A DNA stretch of 64,000 nt from Hymenobacter sp. DG25A (GCF_001280305.1 NZ_CP012623.1:1364001-1428000); one strand, 5' to 3'; shown: positions 7,631 through 16,258, numbered from the stretch's first letter. The notes: generated by a model from the letters alone, not told the origin. Program-made: numbers and translations.

Positions 7631-7781
7631 CATGCAGAGCGCAGTCGAAGCATCTCGCGTGGGGTCGTTTCGGTAGTAGCGTCATGTCGAGCGGAGCCGA
7701 GACATCTCGCGTGCTGACGTTGTGGTAGTAATAACACTATTCACCACACTAGCGAGATGTCTCGGCTCCGCTCGACATGAC
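7631..7781. repeat. Palindrome of GTCATGTCGAGC type with an adjacent solitary arm
   Basis: A perfect 30-bp inverted repeat (7681-7710 and 7752-7781, beginning gtcatgtcgagcggagcc) lies 27 bp beyond the stop of the exporter gene. Just to its left, 7631-7658 (catgcagagcgcagtcgaag and on) is a single unpaired arm related to the outer arms at 5787-5976. The rest of the 255-bp gap 7554-7808 holds nothing else that I can identify. Confidence 0.9.
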
Positions 7782-7808
7782 GTTCTTTTGTCTGCACATC
7801 ACATCCTA

Positions 7809-10109
7809 CTAGCCTTTCAGCATGGGCACAGGCTGGCGGATTTCCCGGGGCTTGTGGCGGTAGAAGTACAGAATCAGAATGGGCAGCAGCGTCAGCTCGG
7901 CCACTACCCCGAATAGCAGCGTGAGGCCGATGAGCAGACCCACGTAGAAAGTGCCATCGAAAGAGGAAAAAATAAGCGTGGAGAAGCCACCCACCAGAAT
8001 CAGGGAGGTGACGATAACGGCTTTGCCGGCCATGAGGTAGGTTTTACGCACGGCTTTAAACAGGCTTTTCTCCTTTAGCAGTACCAGCTTCAGCTTGCTG
8101 ATAAAGTGAATGGTGTCATCCACGGCAATGCCAAAGGCAATGGTGAAGATGATGCTGGTGCTCACCTTCATATTCACGCCGGCCAGCCCCATTACGCCCG
8201 CCACAATGAGAATGGGCACCAGGTTGGGAATGAGGACTACCACCGTCATGCGCACGCTGCGGAACAAGGCCAGCACAATCAGCGTGACCATCACAATATC
8301 AATGGTCATGCCCGTAATCATGTTGAGCGTCAGGTTTTCGTTGTTTTTGTCGATGAGGTTGGCCGAGCCGGTGAGGCGGGTTTGCAGCACGGTGCTGTCT
8401 ACCTGGGTGCGCAGGAAACGGCGCAGGTCAGCGTTCAGGGCATCGGCTTTAATGCTGCCTACATCGGGCATGCGGCCGGTGAGGCGGCCTTCGGTGGCAT
8501 CGGGGAGGGCCAGGGCCCGGAACTCAGGCTTCTTGCGGAAGAGCTTCACCTTGCGCACCAGCCGCTGCAGCTCCACCTCGGAGTCGGGGAGGCGGTATTC
8601 GGCCAGCTGCCCGCCGTTCAGCGCCTTGCGTACCGATTTGATGATGGTAACCGGGGAGGCCACGAAATTGAGCCCGTAGTGGCGCTGCAGGTAGCTTTCT
8701 ATCTTCTCCGTCTGCCGCAAAACGGCCAGATCATAGATGCTGCCCCCGGCGGCGGGCTTCAGATCCAGCTCAAACGGCCGCACGCCGGCAAACTGCTTTT
8801 CAAAAAACACGAAATCCAGCTTCACCGGGTCGTTCTGCGACAAATCATCCAGCAGCGCCGAGTTGATGCGGATGCGGGAGGCCGAAGCCACCGACCCCAG
8901 TAATACCAGGGCGCTGATGGCTACCACCCAATGGCGGCGGGCCAGCACCGTGCGGAACAGGCGCCCCAGCACCCCGTCCCAGCTGTGGCCTTCCTGGCGA
9001 GGCACCCGCAGCTGGGGCTTGCCCAGCAGCACCAGCATAGCAGGCAGCAGCGTGAAGCTCAGCACAAACGTGAGCAGCACCGAAATGCCCGTAAACAGCC
9101 CGAAGTTGTAAATGGGCCGGATGGTGCTGGTCATCAGGGTGAAAAAGCCGATGCTGGTGGTCAGGGCCGAAAGCCCCGAGCCAAACCCCGATTCCTTCAG
9201 GGCAATGAGCAGCGAATCCCGCTTGCTGGCCCCGTAGCCCAGCTCCGTAACGTAGCGCGTAATGATGTGAATGGTATCCGACATGCCCACCACAAACAGC
9301 ATCACGGGCAGCAGGGCCGTCATCAGGTCAATGCTTATGCCGCAGGCACTCATCAGCCCCAGGCCCCACAGAATAGCGCCCAGTACCACCACCAGCGGCA
9401 GCACCACGCCCCACCACGTGCGGAAGGTAAGCCAGAGCAGCCCCGTCACCAGCAGCACCGAGAGGCTCATAAACACCATCAGCTCGTTCTGCAGGCGGTC
9501 CACAAACACCGATTGCGCCACCATTTTGCCGGCCAGGTGCACCTGGCTATCGGCAAAGCCCTGGCGCTGCAGCTCCCAGCGCACGGCCGCCAGCAGGGAG
9601 TCGCCGGGCGGCTTGCTGAGGTTGGGCGAGGTCTGGAACAGGATGGTAAGGGCCCGCGCATCCCGGGAAATCAGGTTGCCTACAATCCCCGGCGTTTGGT
9701 AGAGCAGGGTAGAGTCCTGGGCGCGGCGGCCGGGCTCTTGGGGGTGCAGGTACGGAATGTTGAACACGCCCAGGCCTTCTACCACGGGGTTGGTGAGCGT
9801 GGTGGGCGAGGAAACGTGCGTTACGTGCCGCCGGGCCTGAATAAAGCGCGTCAGCGTATCGACTTTGGTTAGAAACCGGGCGTCAAAAACGGTTTGGCCG
9901 GCCGGTGCTTCCAGGCCCAGCAGCACGTAGTCGTTGTCGTTGCCGAAGCGCTGGGAATACTTCAGGTAGTAGTCCAGGTCGGGGTCGCCGGCGGGGTAGA
10001 AGTCGTTGAAATTATAGTTGAAGCGCAGCTGGGCCACAAAGAACACCGCCAGCGCAGTGAGCAGGGACAGGGCCAGTAGGGTAAGATGAGCGAGTTTGCG
10101 AAGCGGCAT
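7809..10109 (-). CDS. RND superfamily exporter (MMPL/sterol-sensing-domain type)
   Basis: A 766-aa polytopic protein with the duplicated RND layout. It has one N-terminal helix (residues 8-26), a large periplasmic loop with NYNFNDFYPAGDPDLDYY, a block of helices at about 210-370 containing FVVGMSDTIHIITRYVTE, another helix near 395-415, a second loop, and a final block at about 595-755 with AFGIAVDDTIHFISKL. The paired GxSD/GxAVDD motifs are the proton-relay region of the family. At 766 residues and without a matching adaptor gene, it belongs with the MMPL-like predicted exporters of lipids or hydrophobic compounds rather than the AcrB drug pumps; its cargo cannot be told. It is transcribed alone. 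Confidence 0.88.
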   Translation of the reverse strand: MPLRKLAHLTLLALSLLTALAVFFVAQLRFNYNFNDFYPAGDPDLDYYLKYSQRFGNDNDYVLLGLEAPAGQTVFDARFLTKVDTLTRFIQARRHVTHVSSPTTLTNPVVEGLGVFNIPYLHPQEPGRRAQDSTLLYQTPGIVGNLISRDARALTILFQTSPNLSKPPGDSLLAAVRWELQRQGFADSQVHLAGKMVAQSVFVDRLQNELMVFMSLSVLLVTGLLWLTFRTWWGVVLPLVVVLGAILWGLGLMSACGISIDLMTALLPVMLFVVGMSDTIHIITRYVTELGYGASKRDSLLIALKESGFGSGLSALTTSIGFFTLMTSTIRPIYNFGLFTGISVLLTFVLSFTLLPAMLVLLGKPQLRVPRQEGHSWDGVLGRLFRTVLARRHWVVAISALVLLGSVASASRIRINSALLDDLSQNDPVKLDFVFFEKQFAGVRPFELDLKPAAGGSIYDLAVLRQTEKIESYLQRHYGLNFVASPVTIIKSVRKALNGGQLAEYRLPDSEVELQRLVRKVKLFRKKPEFRALALPDATEGRLTGRMPDVGSIKADALNADLRRFLRTQVDSTVLQTRLTGSANLIDKNNENLTLNMITGMTIDIVMVTLIVLALFRSVRMTVVVLIPNLVPILIVAGVMGLAGVNMKVSTSIIFTIAFGIAVDDTIHFISKLKLVLLKEKSLFKAVRKTYLMAGKAVIVTSLILVGGFSTLIFSSFDGTFYVGLLIGLTLLFGVVAELTLLPILILYFYRHKPREIRQPVPMLKG

Positions 10110-10163
10110 AAGCGGAGAGCCCGGCCCTCAGGAAAGACATAGCCAGTTTAGGCTACTTTTCTT

Positions 10164-10200
10164 ACCTTAGAGACGGCGGAGAGCCAACCGCCGTTTTCCT
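10164..10200 (+). promoter_or_regulatory. Leader hairpin upstream of the Cys-rich peptide gene
   Basis: A perfect 7-bp stem (acggcgg 10173-10179, ccgccgt 10188-10194) with an 8-base loop is followed by ttttcctccttttg. A promoter-like TACCTTAG lies just before it at 10163-10170. No plus-strand gene ends nearby, so the hairpin would lie in the 5' leader of the gene at 10234 and could be an attenuator; this is inference. Confidence 0.4.
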
Positions 10201-10233
10201 CCTTTTGTTTCCTTCTACTCCAGCTTCTTTGTT

Positions 10234-10470
10234 ATGAAAAACGCTCTGTTAGCCCTCGCGCTGTTTGCTTATGTTGGTACTGCCTCCGCTACGGAAGGTG
10301 AGAAAGGCGGTAAAAAAACCAAGAAAGCCTGCACTACGGAGATGCAAGCCAAGTGCTCTAAAGAAATGGCGGCTTCCGGTGCTTCCTGCTGCGTGAAGAA
10401 AGACGCTAAAACCACTACGGCTTCGGTGAAGCCTGCTCCGGCTGCTAAGCCGGTGACGAAGTCGCTGTAA
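10234..10470 (+). CDS. Small secreted Cys/Lys-rich peptide
   Basis: A 78-aa protein with a signal peptide (MKNALLALALFAYVGTASA) and a mature part of about 59 residues that is Lys-rich and holds four cysteines (ACTTEMQAKCSKE and GASCCVKK), followed by an Ala/Pro/Thr/Lys tail. No family is recognised; the C-x8-C...CC spacing could bind metal or form disulfides outside the cytoplasm. The gene has its own leader hairpin and a strong intrinsic terminator, so it is an independent unit. The coding assignment rests on the clean signal peptide, the ATG and the well-placed terminator. Confidence 0.75.
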   Translation: MKNALLALALFAYVGTASATEGEKGGKKTKKACTTEMQAKCSKEMAASGASCCVKKDAKTTTASVKPAPAAKPVTKSL

Positions 10471-10487
10471 AGTTCTCGTAAGTTTTG

Positions 10488-10530
10488 AAGAAAGTGCCCC
10501 TATTTCCCAGAATAGGGGCACTTTCTTTTA
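10488..10530 (+). terminator. Intrinsic terminator of the Cys-rich peptide gene
   Basis: A perfect 14-bp stem (aaagtgcccctatt at 10491-10504, complement at 10511-10524) with a 6-base loop is followed by ctttta; the stem starts 21 bases after the stop codon. Confidence 0.9.
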
Positions 10531-10677
10531 CATAGGCAGGTGTTTTTGCACTATTCATTTCCTTATTGTTCTCATAAAGAAATGGGCGTTTTCTGCTGTT
10601 AACTTAATAATTTGGTTGCGCCGTGTAACCTTTTTGCGGATGGGAAGTGTCCTGTGCGAACCCAACCTATAATCTAC

Positions 10678-12180
10678 ATGAGTGCAAACCGCGGTGCCCT
10701 ACTTACCTGCTTATTTATGCTGGCAGTTCAATTTGTATTCGGTCAATCTACAGCGCCGATAAGCGGTAGCAAAGCAAATAAACAGCTGGACGTAGTTGTG
10801 CAGCGGGCGGGAGAGGCCTTCATCAAAGATCCAACCGCAGTGGGCCTTTCGATAGGAATTATCCATGGTAAGCAGACCTATTTCTACAATTTTGGTACTG
10901 TCGAAAAAGGAGTCAGCAAGGTCCCAACGCAGAATACTGTCTACGAAATCGGCTCTATCAGCAAGACGTTTACCAGCCTGCTGCTGGCCCGGGCCGTGGC
11001 AGAAAAACGGGTAAGCCTACAGGATGACGTGCGCAAATATCTGAAAGGGGAGTATCCTAATCTGGCCTTCGCTGGCAAGCCAATCAAACTGGTGCATTTG
11101 GCCAATACCACCTCTGCTTTGCCTGATAACCTGCCCGACCGCACCTCTATGCTGCAGCAAGTCAACCCCGATTCGATACCGTCCCTTATTCTTAAAGTTT
11201 CCAGCACCTACACTAAGGATAATTTCTACCATGATCTGCATTCCGTCAAACTCGACACCGTGCCCGGTTTAATTTCGCGGCATTCCAATGCTGGGGCGCA
11301 ACTGCTGGCATATATCCTGGAAAGCATTTACCAGGCTCCCTACGAGAAGCTAGTGGAAAAGTACATTGAAAAGCCACTGCATATGCAAAGCACCGCGAGT
11401 GTAAAAGCCGGTAGCAGTCTGTTGGCGGTTGGGCACAATGAGAAGGGCAACCGAATGCCCTATCACTTTATAGACCAGGTGGAGCCATCGGGCGGTTTGC
11501 GGTATAGCGCCGTCGATATGTTGAAATATCTGGCCTATCAGCTCGCGGAAACTGACAAAGCCGTGGTACTAAGCCATCAGCCAATGTGGGGAACCCCGGA
11601 AGAAGAGGCTATTAGCCTAAACTGGAGTGTGCGCAAAACCACCGATAACAAACGGCAGCTTCTGCACACGGGTGGCACGTTTGGCTTTGCGAGCTACTGC
11701 AGTTTTTATCCGGAATTGGGCTTTGGTATTGTGGTACTGGCCAACGAATCGGACAGAGGCACGCAGGGGCGGCTACAGGCACTGGCAGATCAGATAATAG
11801 AAGACATGCACGGCGTGCCACCGGCACTGCAGGCTTTCCGCAGCTACCTGGCCACGAACGACTACAGCCACGCTGTTGATGTGTACCAGGCGGTTAAGAA
11901 AGCGCATCCGGAGCTGCACCTGACCGAAGAGTTTGTGAACGAGTGGGGCTATACGCTAGTTCGGGAAGGCAAAATCAAGCAAGCAATTGAGCTATTCAAA
12001 TTGAATGTCAGCCTGCATCCCAACAGCTGGAATTCCTACGACAGCTTAGGAGAAGCGTATGAGATGGCAGGCGACAGCACGCTGTCTATCACCAACTACC
12101 AGCAGTCGTTGATTCTGAATCCGAAGAATACGGGCGCGGTTGAGCACCTCAAGAAACCAAGAGCAGCTACAGGCAAGTAG
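10678..12180 (+). CDS. Secreted serine hydrolase (class C beta-lactamase fold) with C-terminal TPRs
   Basis: The 500-aa product has a signal peptide ending near FVFGQ (about 23). Its beta-lactamase/transpeptidase-like domain has S93-I-S-K96 as the nucleophile SxxK motif and H330-T-G-G as the third motif. The second motif, usually YxN, reads H202-S-N. A tail of about 110 residues includes TPR-like helices (VNEWGYTLVREGKIKQAIELF and SYDSLGEAYEMAGDSTLS). Such proteins act in the periplasm or on the surface as esterases or D-amino-acid peptidases. I start at the ATG at 10678, directly before the signal peptide; the in-frame GTG/TTG codons upstream give no signal. Base composition is somewhat more AT-rich than in neighbours. 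Confidence 0.88.
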   Translation: MSANRGALLTCLFMLAVQFVFGQSTAPISGSKANKQLDVVVQRAGEAFIKDPTAVGLSIGIIHGKQTYFYNFGTVEKGVSKVPTQNTVYEIGSISKTFTSLLLARAVAEKRVSLQDDVRKYLKGEYPNLAFAGKPIKLVHLANTTSALPDNLPDRTSMLQQVNPDSIPSLILKVSSTYTKDNFYHDLHSVKLDTVPGLISRHSNAGAQLLAYILESIYQAPYEKLVEKYIEKPLHMQSTASVKAGSSLLAVGHNEKGNRMPYHFIDQVEPSGGLRYSAVDMLKYLAYQLAETDKAVVLSHQPMWGTPEEEAISLNWSVRKTTDNKRQLLHTGGTFGFASYCSFYPELGFGIVVLANESDRGTQGRLQALADQIIEDMHGVPPALQAFRSYLATNDYSHAVDVYQAVKKAHPELHLTEEFVNEWGYTLVREGKIKQAIELFKLNVSLHPNSWNSYDSLGEAYEMAGDSTLSITNYQQSLILNPKNTGAVEHLKKPRAATGK

Positions 12181-12240
12181 GTAAAAGGCAATAAAGGACG
12201 AAGGCGAAATATTCGCTGCCATCAGCTACTGGAGTTTCTT

Positions 12241-12248
12241 TACTTTTG
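12241..12248 (+). promoter_or_regulatory. Candidate -7 box of thyA
   Basis: TACTTTTG matches TAnnTTTG and ends 30 bases before the thyA ATG. No clear upstream TTG box is seen at the right spacing. Confidence 0.5.
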
Positions 12249-12278
12249 GAATCAGTTCCAACCAGCTGTTCTCCCCAG

Positions 12279-13073
12279 ATGCGCCAGTACCAAGCCCTCC
12301 TCCAGCACATTCTCGACCACGGCACCCAAAAAACCGACCGTACAGGCACCGGCACGCTCTCCGTGTTTGGCTACCAGATGCGCTTTAACCTGCAGGAAGG
12401 ATTCCCCTTGGTCACCACCAAAAAGGTGCATCTGAAAAGCATTATCCACGAGCTGCTGTGGTTTTTGCGGGGCGACACCAACAACAACTCCCTGGAAGAA
12501 GTAGGGGTGAGCATCTGGCGGGAGTGGGCCAATGCCGACGGCAGCCTGGGGCCCATTTACGGCAAGCAATGGCGCAGCTGGCAGGCCCCCGATGGCCAGA
12601 GCATCGACCAGATTGCGCAGATGGTGCACCTGCTCCGCACCCAGCCCGACTCGCGCCGCATGGTGGTATCGGCCTGGAACGTGGCCGAGCTGCCGCTCAT
12701 GCGCCTCACGCCCTGCCACGCCTTATTCCAATTTTACGTGGCCGATGGCAAGCTATCCTGCCAGCTCTACCAGCGCTCCGCCGATGTATTCCTGGGCGTG
12801 CCCTTCAATATTGCCAGCTACGCCCTGCTCACGCTCATGATGGCCCAGGTAACCGGCCTGGAGCCCGGCGAATTTATCTGGACCGGCGGCGACACCCACC
12901 TCTACAGCAACCACCTGGAGCAGGCCAGCCTGCAGCTCACCCGTGAGCCACGGCCCTTACCGCAAATGCGCCTAAACCCGGCCGTAACCGATATTTTCGG
13001 GTTCCGGTACGAGGATTTTCAGCTGGAAAACTATAACCCGCATCCTGCTATAAAAGCGCCGGTTGCGGTTTAG
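12279..13073 (+). CDS. thyA: Thymidylate synthase
   Basis: The 264-aa enzyme has the same length as E. coli ThyA and the same layout. It starts [15 protein letters not shown], with the folate/phosphate loop [14 protein letters not shown], the FLRGDTN region and the active site [12 protein letters not shown] with catalytic C146. Next come [20 protein letters not shown] and the C-terminal [10 protein letters not shown]. It methylates dUMP to dTMP using methylenetetrahydrofolate. The start at 12279 matches the family; an in-frame ATG at 12246 overlaps the likely promoter and is not used. A dihydrofolate reductase gene, often next to thyA, is absent here. Confidence 0.97.
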   Translation: MRQYQALLQHILDHGTQKTDRTGTGTLSVFGYQMRFNLQEGFPLVTTKKVHLKSIIHELLWFLRGDTNNNSLEEVGVSIWREWANADGSLGPIYGKQWRSWQAPDGQSIDQIAQMVHLLRTQPDSRRMVVSAWNVAELPLMRLTPCHALFQFYVADGKLSCQLYQRSADVFLGVPFNIASYALLTLMMAQVTGLEPGEFIWTGGDTHLYSNHLEQASLQLTREPRPLPQMRLNPAVTDIFGFRYEDFQLENYNPHPAIKAPVAV

Positions 13074-13189
13074 TCGAAAAATATAGCACGGGTAGTATAT
13101 AGTCGTCCAAATAGGGTAAATTGCGGACGGTGCATCCTCGTAAAGTACAGTTCCGTAGAACGGGCATTGCAGTACATTGCCCTTCGAAC

Positions 13190-13399
13190 ATGATTACTCG
13201 TACGCCCGTTTTGGCACCTGAGCTTTCCCGTAAACACCGCACCTGGATTGCGCTGTATGATTTGGAGGCGGCGCTGCTGTCGCGCCAGGAAATTCTCCAC
13301 CGTAATGATATAACCGAGGAAGACCTCCAGCTTTTTGAGGAAAGCTGGCAGTGGATGCGCACCCGTCGCAGCCTCACCCCAGGCGTTTCATCTAATTAA
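13190..13399 (+). CDS. Small hypothetical protein
   Basis: A 69-aa reading frame, MITRTPVLAPELSRKHRTWI and on, with a predicted helical core (ALYDLEAALLSRQEILHRNDITEEDLQLFEESWQWM). No family is recognised. Support is moderate: plausible composition, its own upstream gap after thyA, and a stop that overlaps the convergent aminotransferase stop within TTAA at 13396-13399. An earlier in-frame ATG at 13121 would lengthen it by 23 less convincing residues. Confidence 0.5.
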   Translation: MITRTPVLAPELSRKHRTWIALYDLEAALLSRQEILHRNDITEEDLQLFEESWQWMRTRRSLTPGVSSN

Positions 13400-14247
13400 T
13401 ATACCGCTGCCTCCCAGCGCCGCAAATCCTGCAGCAGCGGGTGGGTATCGGAGGCGAAAAGCGTGTTGTCTATTTGCTGCAGCGGCCGAATAGCGGCCAC
13501 ATTGGCCGTGAACACGGCTTCCGCCTGCAGCAGCTCTTCCGGCTTGGCCAGCACCTCATGCACGTACAGGTGCTTGGAGCGGGCCAGCTCCAGCAAATGG
13601 GCCCGCCGTACCCCGGCTACGCAGCCCGTGGTCAGGGCCGGCGTAAACAACCGTCCATCCCGAATCCAGAACACGGCCGCGGCGCCGGCTTCGGCCACAT
13701 GCCCGGCTGTATCCAGCAGAAGCAGCTCATCCAGCTCCCGCCGCACCCGTTCCTGAGCCGCCAGCACGTACAGCACCGCCTGCGGCCCCTTGCAGAAGGA
13801 TACCGGCGAATACAGCGTCCGCACGCGCTGCGCAAACCCCGCCCGCTGCACCGGCGACTCCCGCAGCTCAAACGGCAGAGCCGTAGCCAGCCATTCTACC
13901 TGGTTGGAAGCTGGCGCATACAGGCCACCACCGCTGCGCCATACCTGCACCCGCAGGCGCGCTTCGGGTAGCCGCAGGGCATTCACCAATTCCCGAAGCG
14001 CCCATTCCAGGGCACCCTCGGCTACCAAAGCTGTGGGAAGCTCCAGCTCCAGGGCGGTGGCGGCAGCCTGTATGCGCTGCAGGTGCTGGGCGCGGTAGCG
14101 CAGCCCGTCGTTCGACCAGATCAGGGTTTCAAAAAAGCCATCGTTAAACTGCAGGCCGCGGTTGGGCAGCGTCAGGCCGAAGCTATCCGTGGGGTAGAGC
14201 TGGCCATTGTAAAGCAGAAGAGCAGGAGGAGTAGAGCTTACTTCCAT
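13396..14247 (-). CDS. Class IV aminotransferase (4-amino-4-deoxychorismate lyase / branched-chain aminotransferase family)
   Basis: The 283-aa PLP enzyme begins MEVSSTPPALLLYNGQLYP, followed by GLQFNDGFFETLIWSNDGLRYRAQHLQRI, the fold-type IV start. The likely PLP lysine is in SFCKGPQAVLYVLA; the later HVAEAGAAAVFWIRDGRLFTP and GCVAGVRRAHLLELA match the cofactor-phosphate region. The size and the FFETL motif fit aminodeoxychorismate lyase (PabC, folate synthesis) better than IlvE, and thyA lies close by, but the sequence alone does not decide. The start at the ATG at 14247 is preferred over 14325, which adds a non-family extension. Confidence 0.85.
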   Translation of the reverse strand: MEVSSTPPALLLYNGQLYPTDSFGLTLPNRGLQFNDGFFETLIWSNDGLRYRAQHLQRIQAAATALELELPTALVAEGALEWALRELVNALRLPEARLRVQVWRSGGGLYAPASNQVEWLATALPFELRESPVQRAGFAQRVRTLYSPVSFCKGPQAVLYVLAAQERVRRELDELLLLDTAGHVAEAGAAAVFWIRDGRLFTPALTTGCVAGVRRAHLLELARSKHLYVHEVLAKPEELLQAEAVFTANVAAIRPLQQIDNTLFASDTHPLLQDLRRWEAAVY

Positions 14248-14407
14248 AGATGAGGTTGAGAGGTAACCTAAAGACGAAATAAGTCTCTTGTGGTTGGGAC
14301 TGCGGGGCAGCTCGTTCAGCACCAATCGTTTACCAATAAAACGCTGCCAGGGGCGCTTTTATCGCCTCTCAATATTCTAAAAAACCGCCTGAATCGAAAG
14401 GAAACGG

Positions 14408-15547
14408 CTACAGTAATCCAAAACGTTTGCCGGGCATGGCTTTCAGCACTCCGCTAAACTCCAGGCTCAGCAGGAGAGATGCTACCTGATGAATGGGCAG
14501 CTGCGCTTTCCAGGCTAAGGTATCCAGGTGCTCCTCACGGTTTGGGGTGGCCTGCAGCACTTCAATCAAGCGGTATTCTTCCGGGGTAAAGCTGGCGGCG
14601 TCATACGTGGTGGCTGCTTTAAATTTGCCCTGCAGGTGCAGCGCGGCATCCCAGTTCAATAGCTGCTCTAAATCCCGGGGCTCGGAGTACAAGGCTGCTT
14701 TGCTGGCTTTGATGAGCTCGTGGCAGCCTTCGGAAGCCAGCGAATTTAGTGGACCGGGAATGGCCAGCACGTCCTTATCGTAGCTCAGGGCCAGTTCGGC
14801 GGTGATGAGGGCGCCGCCTTTGCGGGTGGCTTCTACCACCACAGTACCATCTGACATGCCCGCAATAATCCGGTTGCGGGCCGGGAAATTGTATTTATCG
14901 GGTGGGGTACCGAAGGGAAATTCTGTGAGCAGCCCGCCCTGCTCGAGCATTTTCTCGGCGGTTTTGCGGTGAGCATGCGGGTAGATAACGTCCAGGCCGG
15001 TGGCCATGACGCCAATAGTTTCCAGGCCTTCCTGCAGGGCGGCGCGGTGGGCGGCAATGTCAATGCCGTAAGCCAGGCCGCTTACTACCAGCGGGCGGTG
15101 CGGCACCAGGCCGCGTACCAGCCGCTCGGTTTGCTCCCGGCCATAGTCGGTGGCCTGGCGGGTGCCTACCAGGGCAATGGTTTTAGGTTGATTGAGGTCG
15201 GCAGTGCCCTGGTAGTAGAGCAGCACCGGGGCATCGGGAATGGTTTTGAGGCGGGAAGGGTAGGCTTTGCTGGTGTAGAACAGCAGCTGCACGCCGTCTT
15301 TTTCAGCTTTGAGCAGCGTGGCCTCGGCTTGTTTTAAGGCATTGGTGCGCTCCGCACCGGTGAGGATGGCTACTGTGGCGGGCCCAACGCCCGGAATCTT
15401 GCGCAGCTTGCCCGGCGGCAGGTGCAGCACGTTCTTTGCCGAGCCGCCATAGCTCATCAGCTGCCGCGTGAGCTGCGGGCCGATGCCGGGAAAAAGGGTG
15501 AGGGCTACTTCGTGGTGAAGGGTATCAGTAGGGGTAACAATAGACAT
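14408..15547 (-). CDS. dprA: DNA-processing protein DprA (Smf)
   Basis: The 379-aa protein has an N-terminal helix-hairpin-helix region (LTLFPGIGPQLTRQLMSYGG and KIPGVGPATVAILTG) and the DprA Rossmann core with ALVGTRQATDYGREQTERL, SGLAYGIDIAAHRAAL and GLDVIYPHAHRKTAEKM. The hallmark NRIIAGMSDGTVVVEATRKGGALITAE region follows, then a C-terminal winged helix near 315-379. DprA loads RecA on single-stranded DNA taken up during natural transformation. It is transcribed leftward with no competence partner adjacent. The start is the ATG at 15547. Confidence 0.96.
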   Translation of the reverse strand: MSIVTPTDTLHHEVALTLFPGIGPQLTRQLMSYGGSAKNVLHLPPGKLRKIPGVGPATVAILTGAERTNALKQAEATLLKAEKDGVQLLFYTSKAYPSRLKTIPDAPVLLYYQGTADLNQPKTIALVGTRQATDYGREQTERLVRGLVPHRPLVVSGLAYGIDIAAHRAALQEGLETIGVMATGLDVIYPHAHRKTAEKMLEQGGLLTEFPFGTPPDKYNFPARNRIIAGMSDGTVVVEATRKGGALITAELALSYDKDVLAIPGPLNSLASEGCHELIKASKAALYSEPRDLEQLLNWDAALHLQGKFKAATTYDAASFTPEEYRLIEVLQATPNREEHLDTLAWKAQLPIHQVASLLLSLEFSGVLKAMPGKRFGLL

Positions 15548-15590
15548 TCGGAACTCCGATAAACTAAAAATAAAATAACCTCAAATCTTC

Positions 15591-15690
15591 TGTCATCCTG
15601 AGCTTGCGAAGGACCTTATCACGCATGCACAGGGCGTTTTGAGTAAAGTCGTTCAACCGTGAGAAGGTCCTTCGCAAGCTCAGGATGACA
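15591..15690. repeat. Long palindrome, GTCATCCTGAGC type
   Basis: Perfect 27-bp arms at 15591-15617 and 15664-15690 with a 46-base loop; the arms are nearly identical to those at 2429-2536. It lies 28 bp beyond the stop of the MerR-type gene and upstream of dprA. Confidence 0.93.
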
Positions 15691-15718
15691 CAGAGGGTTG
15701 TTGAAAAGGGAGTTTATG

Positions 15719-16075
15719 CTACTCCGCCTTGCCGGCCGCGTCTACCTCCTTTTTCATCTTTACCAGGAAGCCGCGGATTTTCTCCAGGCTTTGAATCACG
15801 TCAATTTTCTCTTTTAGCTGGGGGCCTTTCTGGCGGAGCATGTCGCGGGCACCGGGAATGGTATAGCCGCGCTCCTTTACCAGGTGGTAAATGGTGCGGA
15901 AAATATCAATATCCTGCGGGGTATACAGGCGGTTGCCTTTCTTGCTTTTGCGGGGGCGCAGCTCGTCAAACTCCGTCTCCCAGAAGCGAATCAGCGAGGG
16001 AGCCACGTTGAATTGCTGGGCTACTTCGCCAATGGTGAAATATTGCTTCTCGATGTCGCGCTCTTTATAGGGCAT
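15719..16075 (-). CDS. MerR family transcriptional regulator
   Basis: A 118-aa protein with the MerR winged-helix start YFTIGEVAQQFNVAPSLIRFWETEF (about residues 11-35), the wing KSKKGNRLYTPQDIDIFRTIYHLVKERGYTIPGARDML (40-80) and a short C-terminal coiled coil for dimerisation ending in KMKKEVDAAGKAE. It has no cysteine-based effector domain, so it is not a classic metal sensor. The type is common in Bacteroidota, and the target is unknown. It is divergent from alaS with a 290-bp intergenic region holding the CTAAGCCCTAA-type inverted repeat. Confidence 0.88.
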   Translation of the reverse strand: MPYKERDIEKQYFTIGEVAQQFNVAPSLIRFWETEFDELRPRKSKKGNRLYTPQDIDIFRTIYHLVKERGYTIPGARDMLRQKGPQLKEKIDVIQSLEKIRGFLVKMKKEVDAAGKAE

Positions 16076-16078
16076 TTT

Positions 16079-16240
16079 GTAGGGCTTAGCGAGTTAGACC
16101 TTAGGTCTTTGGTTGGGGCTTTAGCTCAGGGGGTTGGCCGGAATTCAGGTAGTCTTTGGCTTTTCAGCAAGGTGCTCAACTGCCCGGAGCGGGTTGCCAA
16201 AATCCGGGCTGGGGCTGAAGACCTAAAATCTAAGCCCTAA
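16079..16240. repeat. Imperfect inverted repeat with TAGGGCTTAG / CTAAGCCCTA ends
   Basis: tagggcttag begins near 16079 and its exact inverse ctaagcccta ends near 16239; taggtctt (16104-16111) and aagacct (16219-16225) also pair. The 160-bp region lies between the divergent merR and alaS genes. Similar words recur at 51628-51808, suggesting a dispersed family. Confidence 0.65.
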
Positions 16241-16258
16241 TACCTAATGGCTAATCCC

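Noticed and set aside
8106..8903. Long plus-strand open frames opposite the MMPL exporter (also 8931-9872)
   Set aside because: They are rich in His, Gln and Arg as expected of antisense frames in GC-rich DNA, and lie wholly within a well-supported gene.
13396..13399. Functional significance of the TTAA stop overlap
   Set aside because: Convergent stops sharing TTAA are a common chance arrangement in compact genomes.
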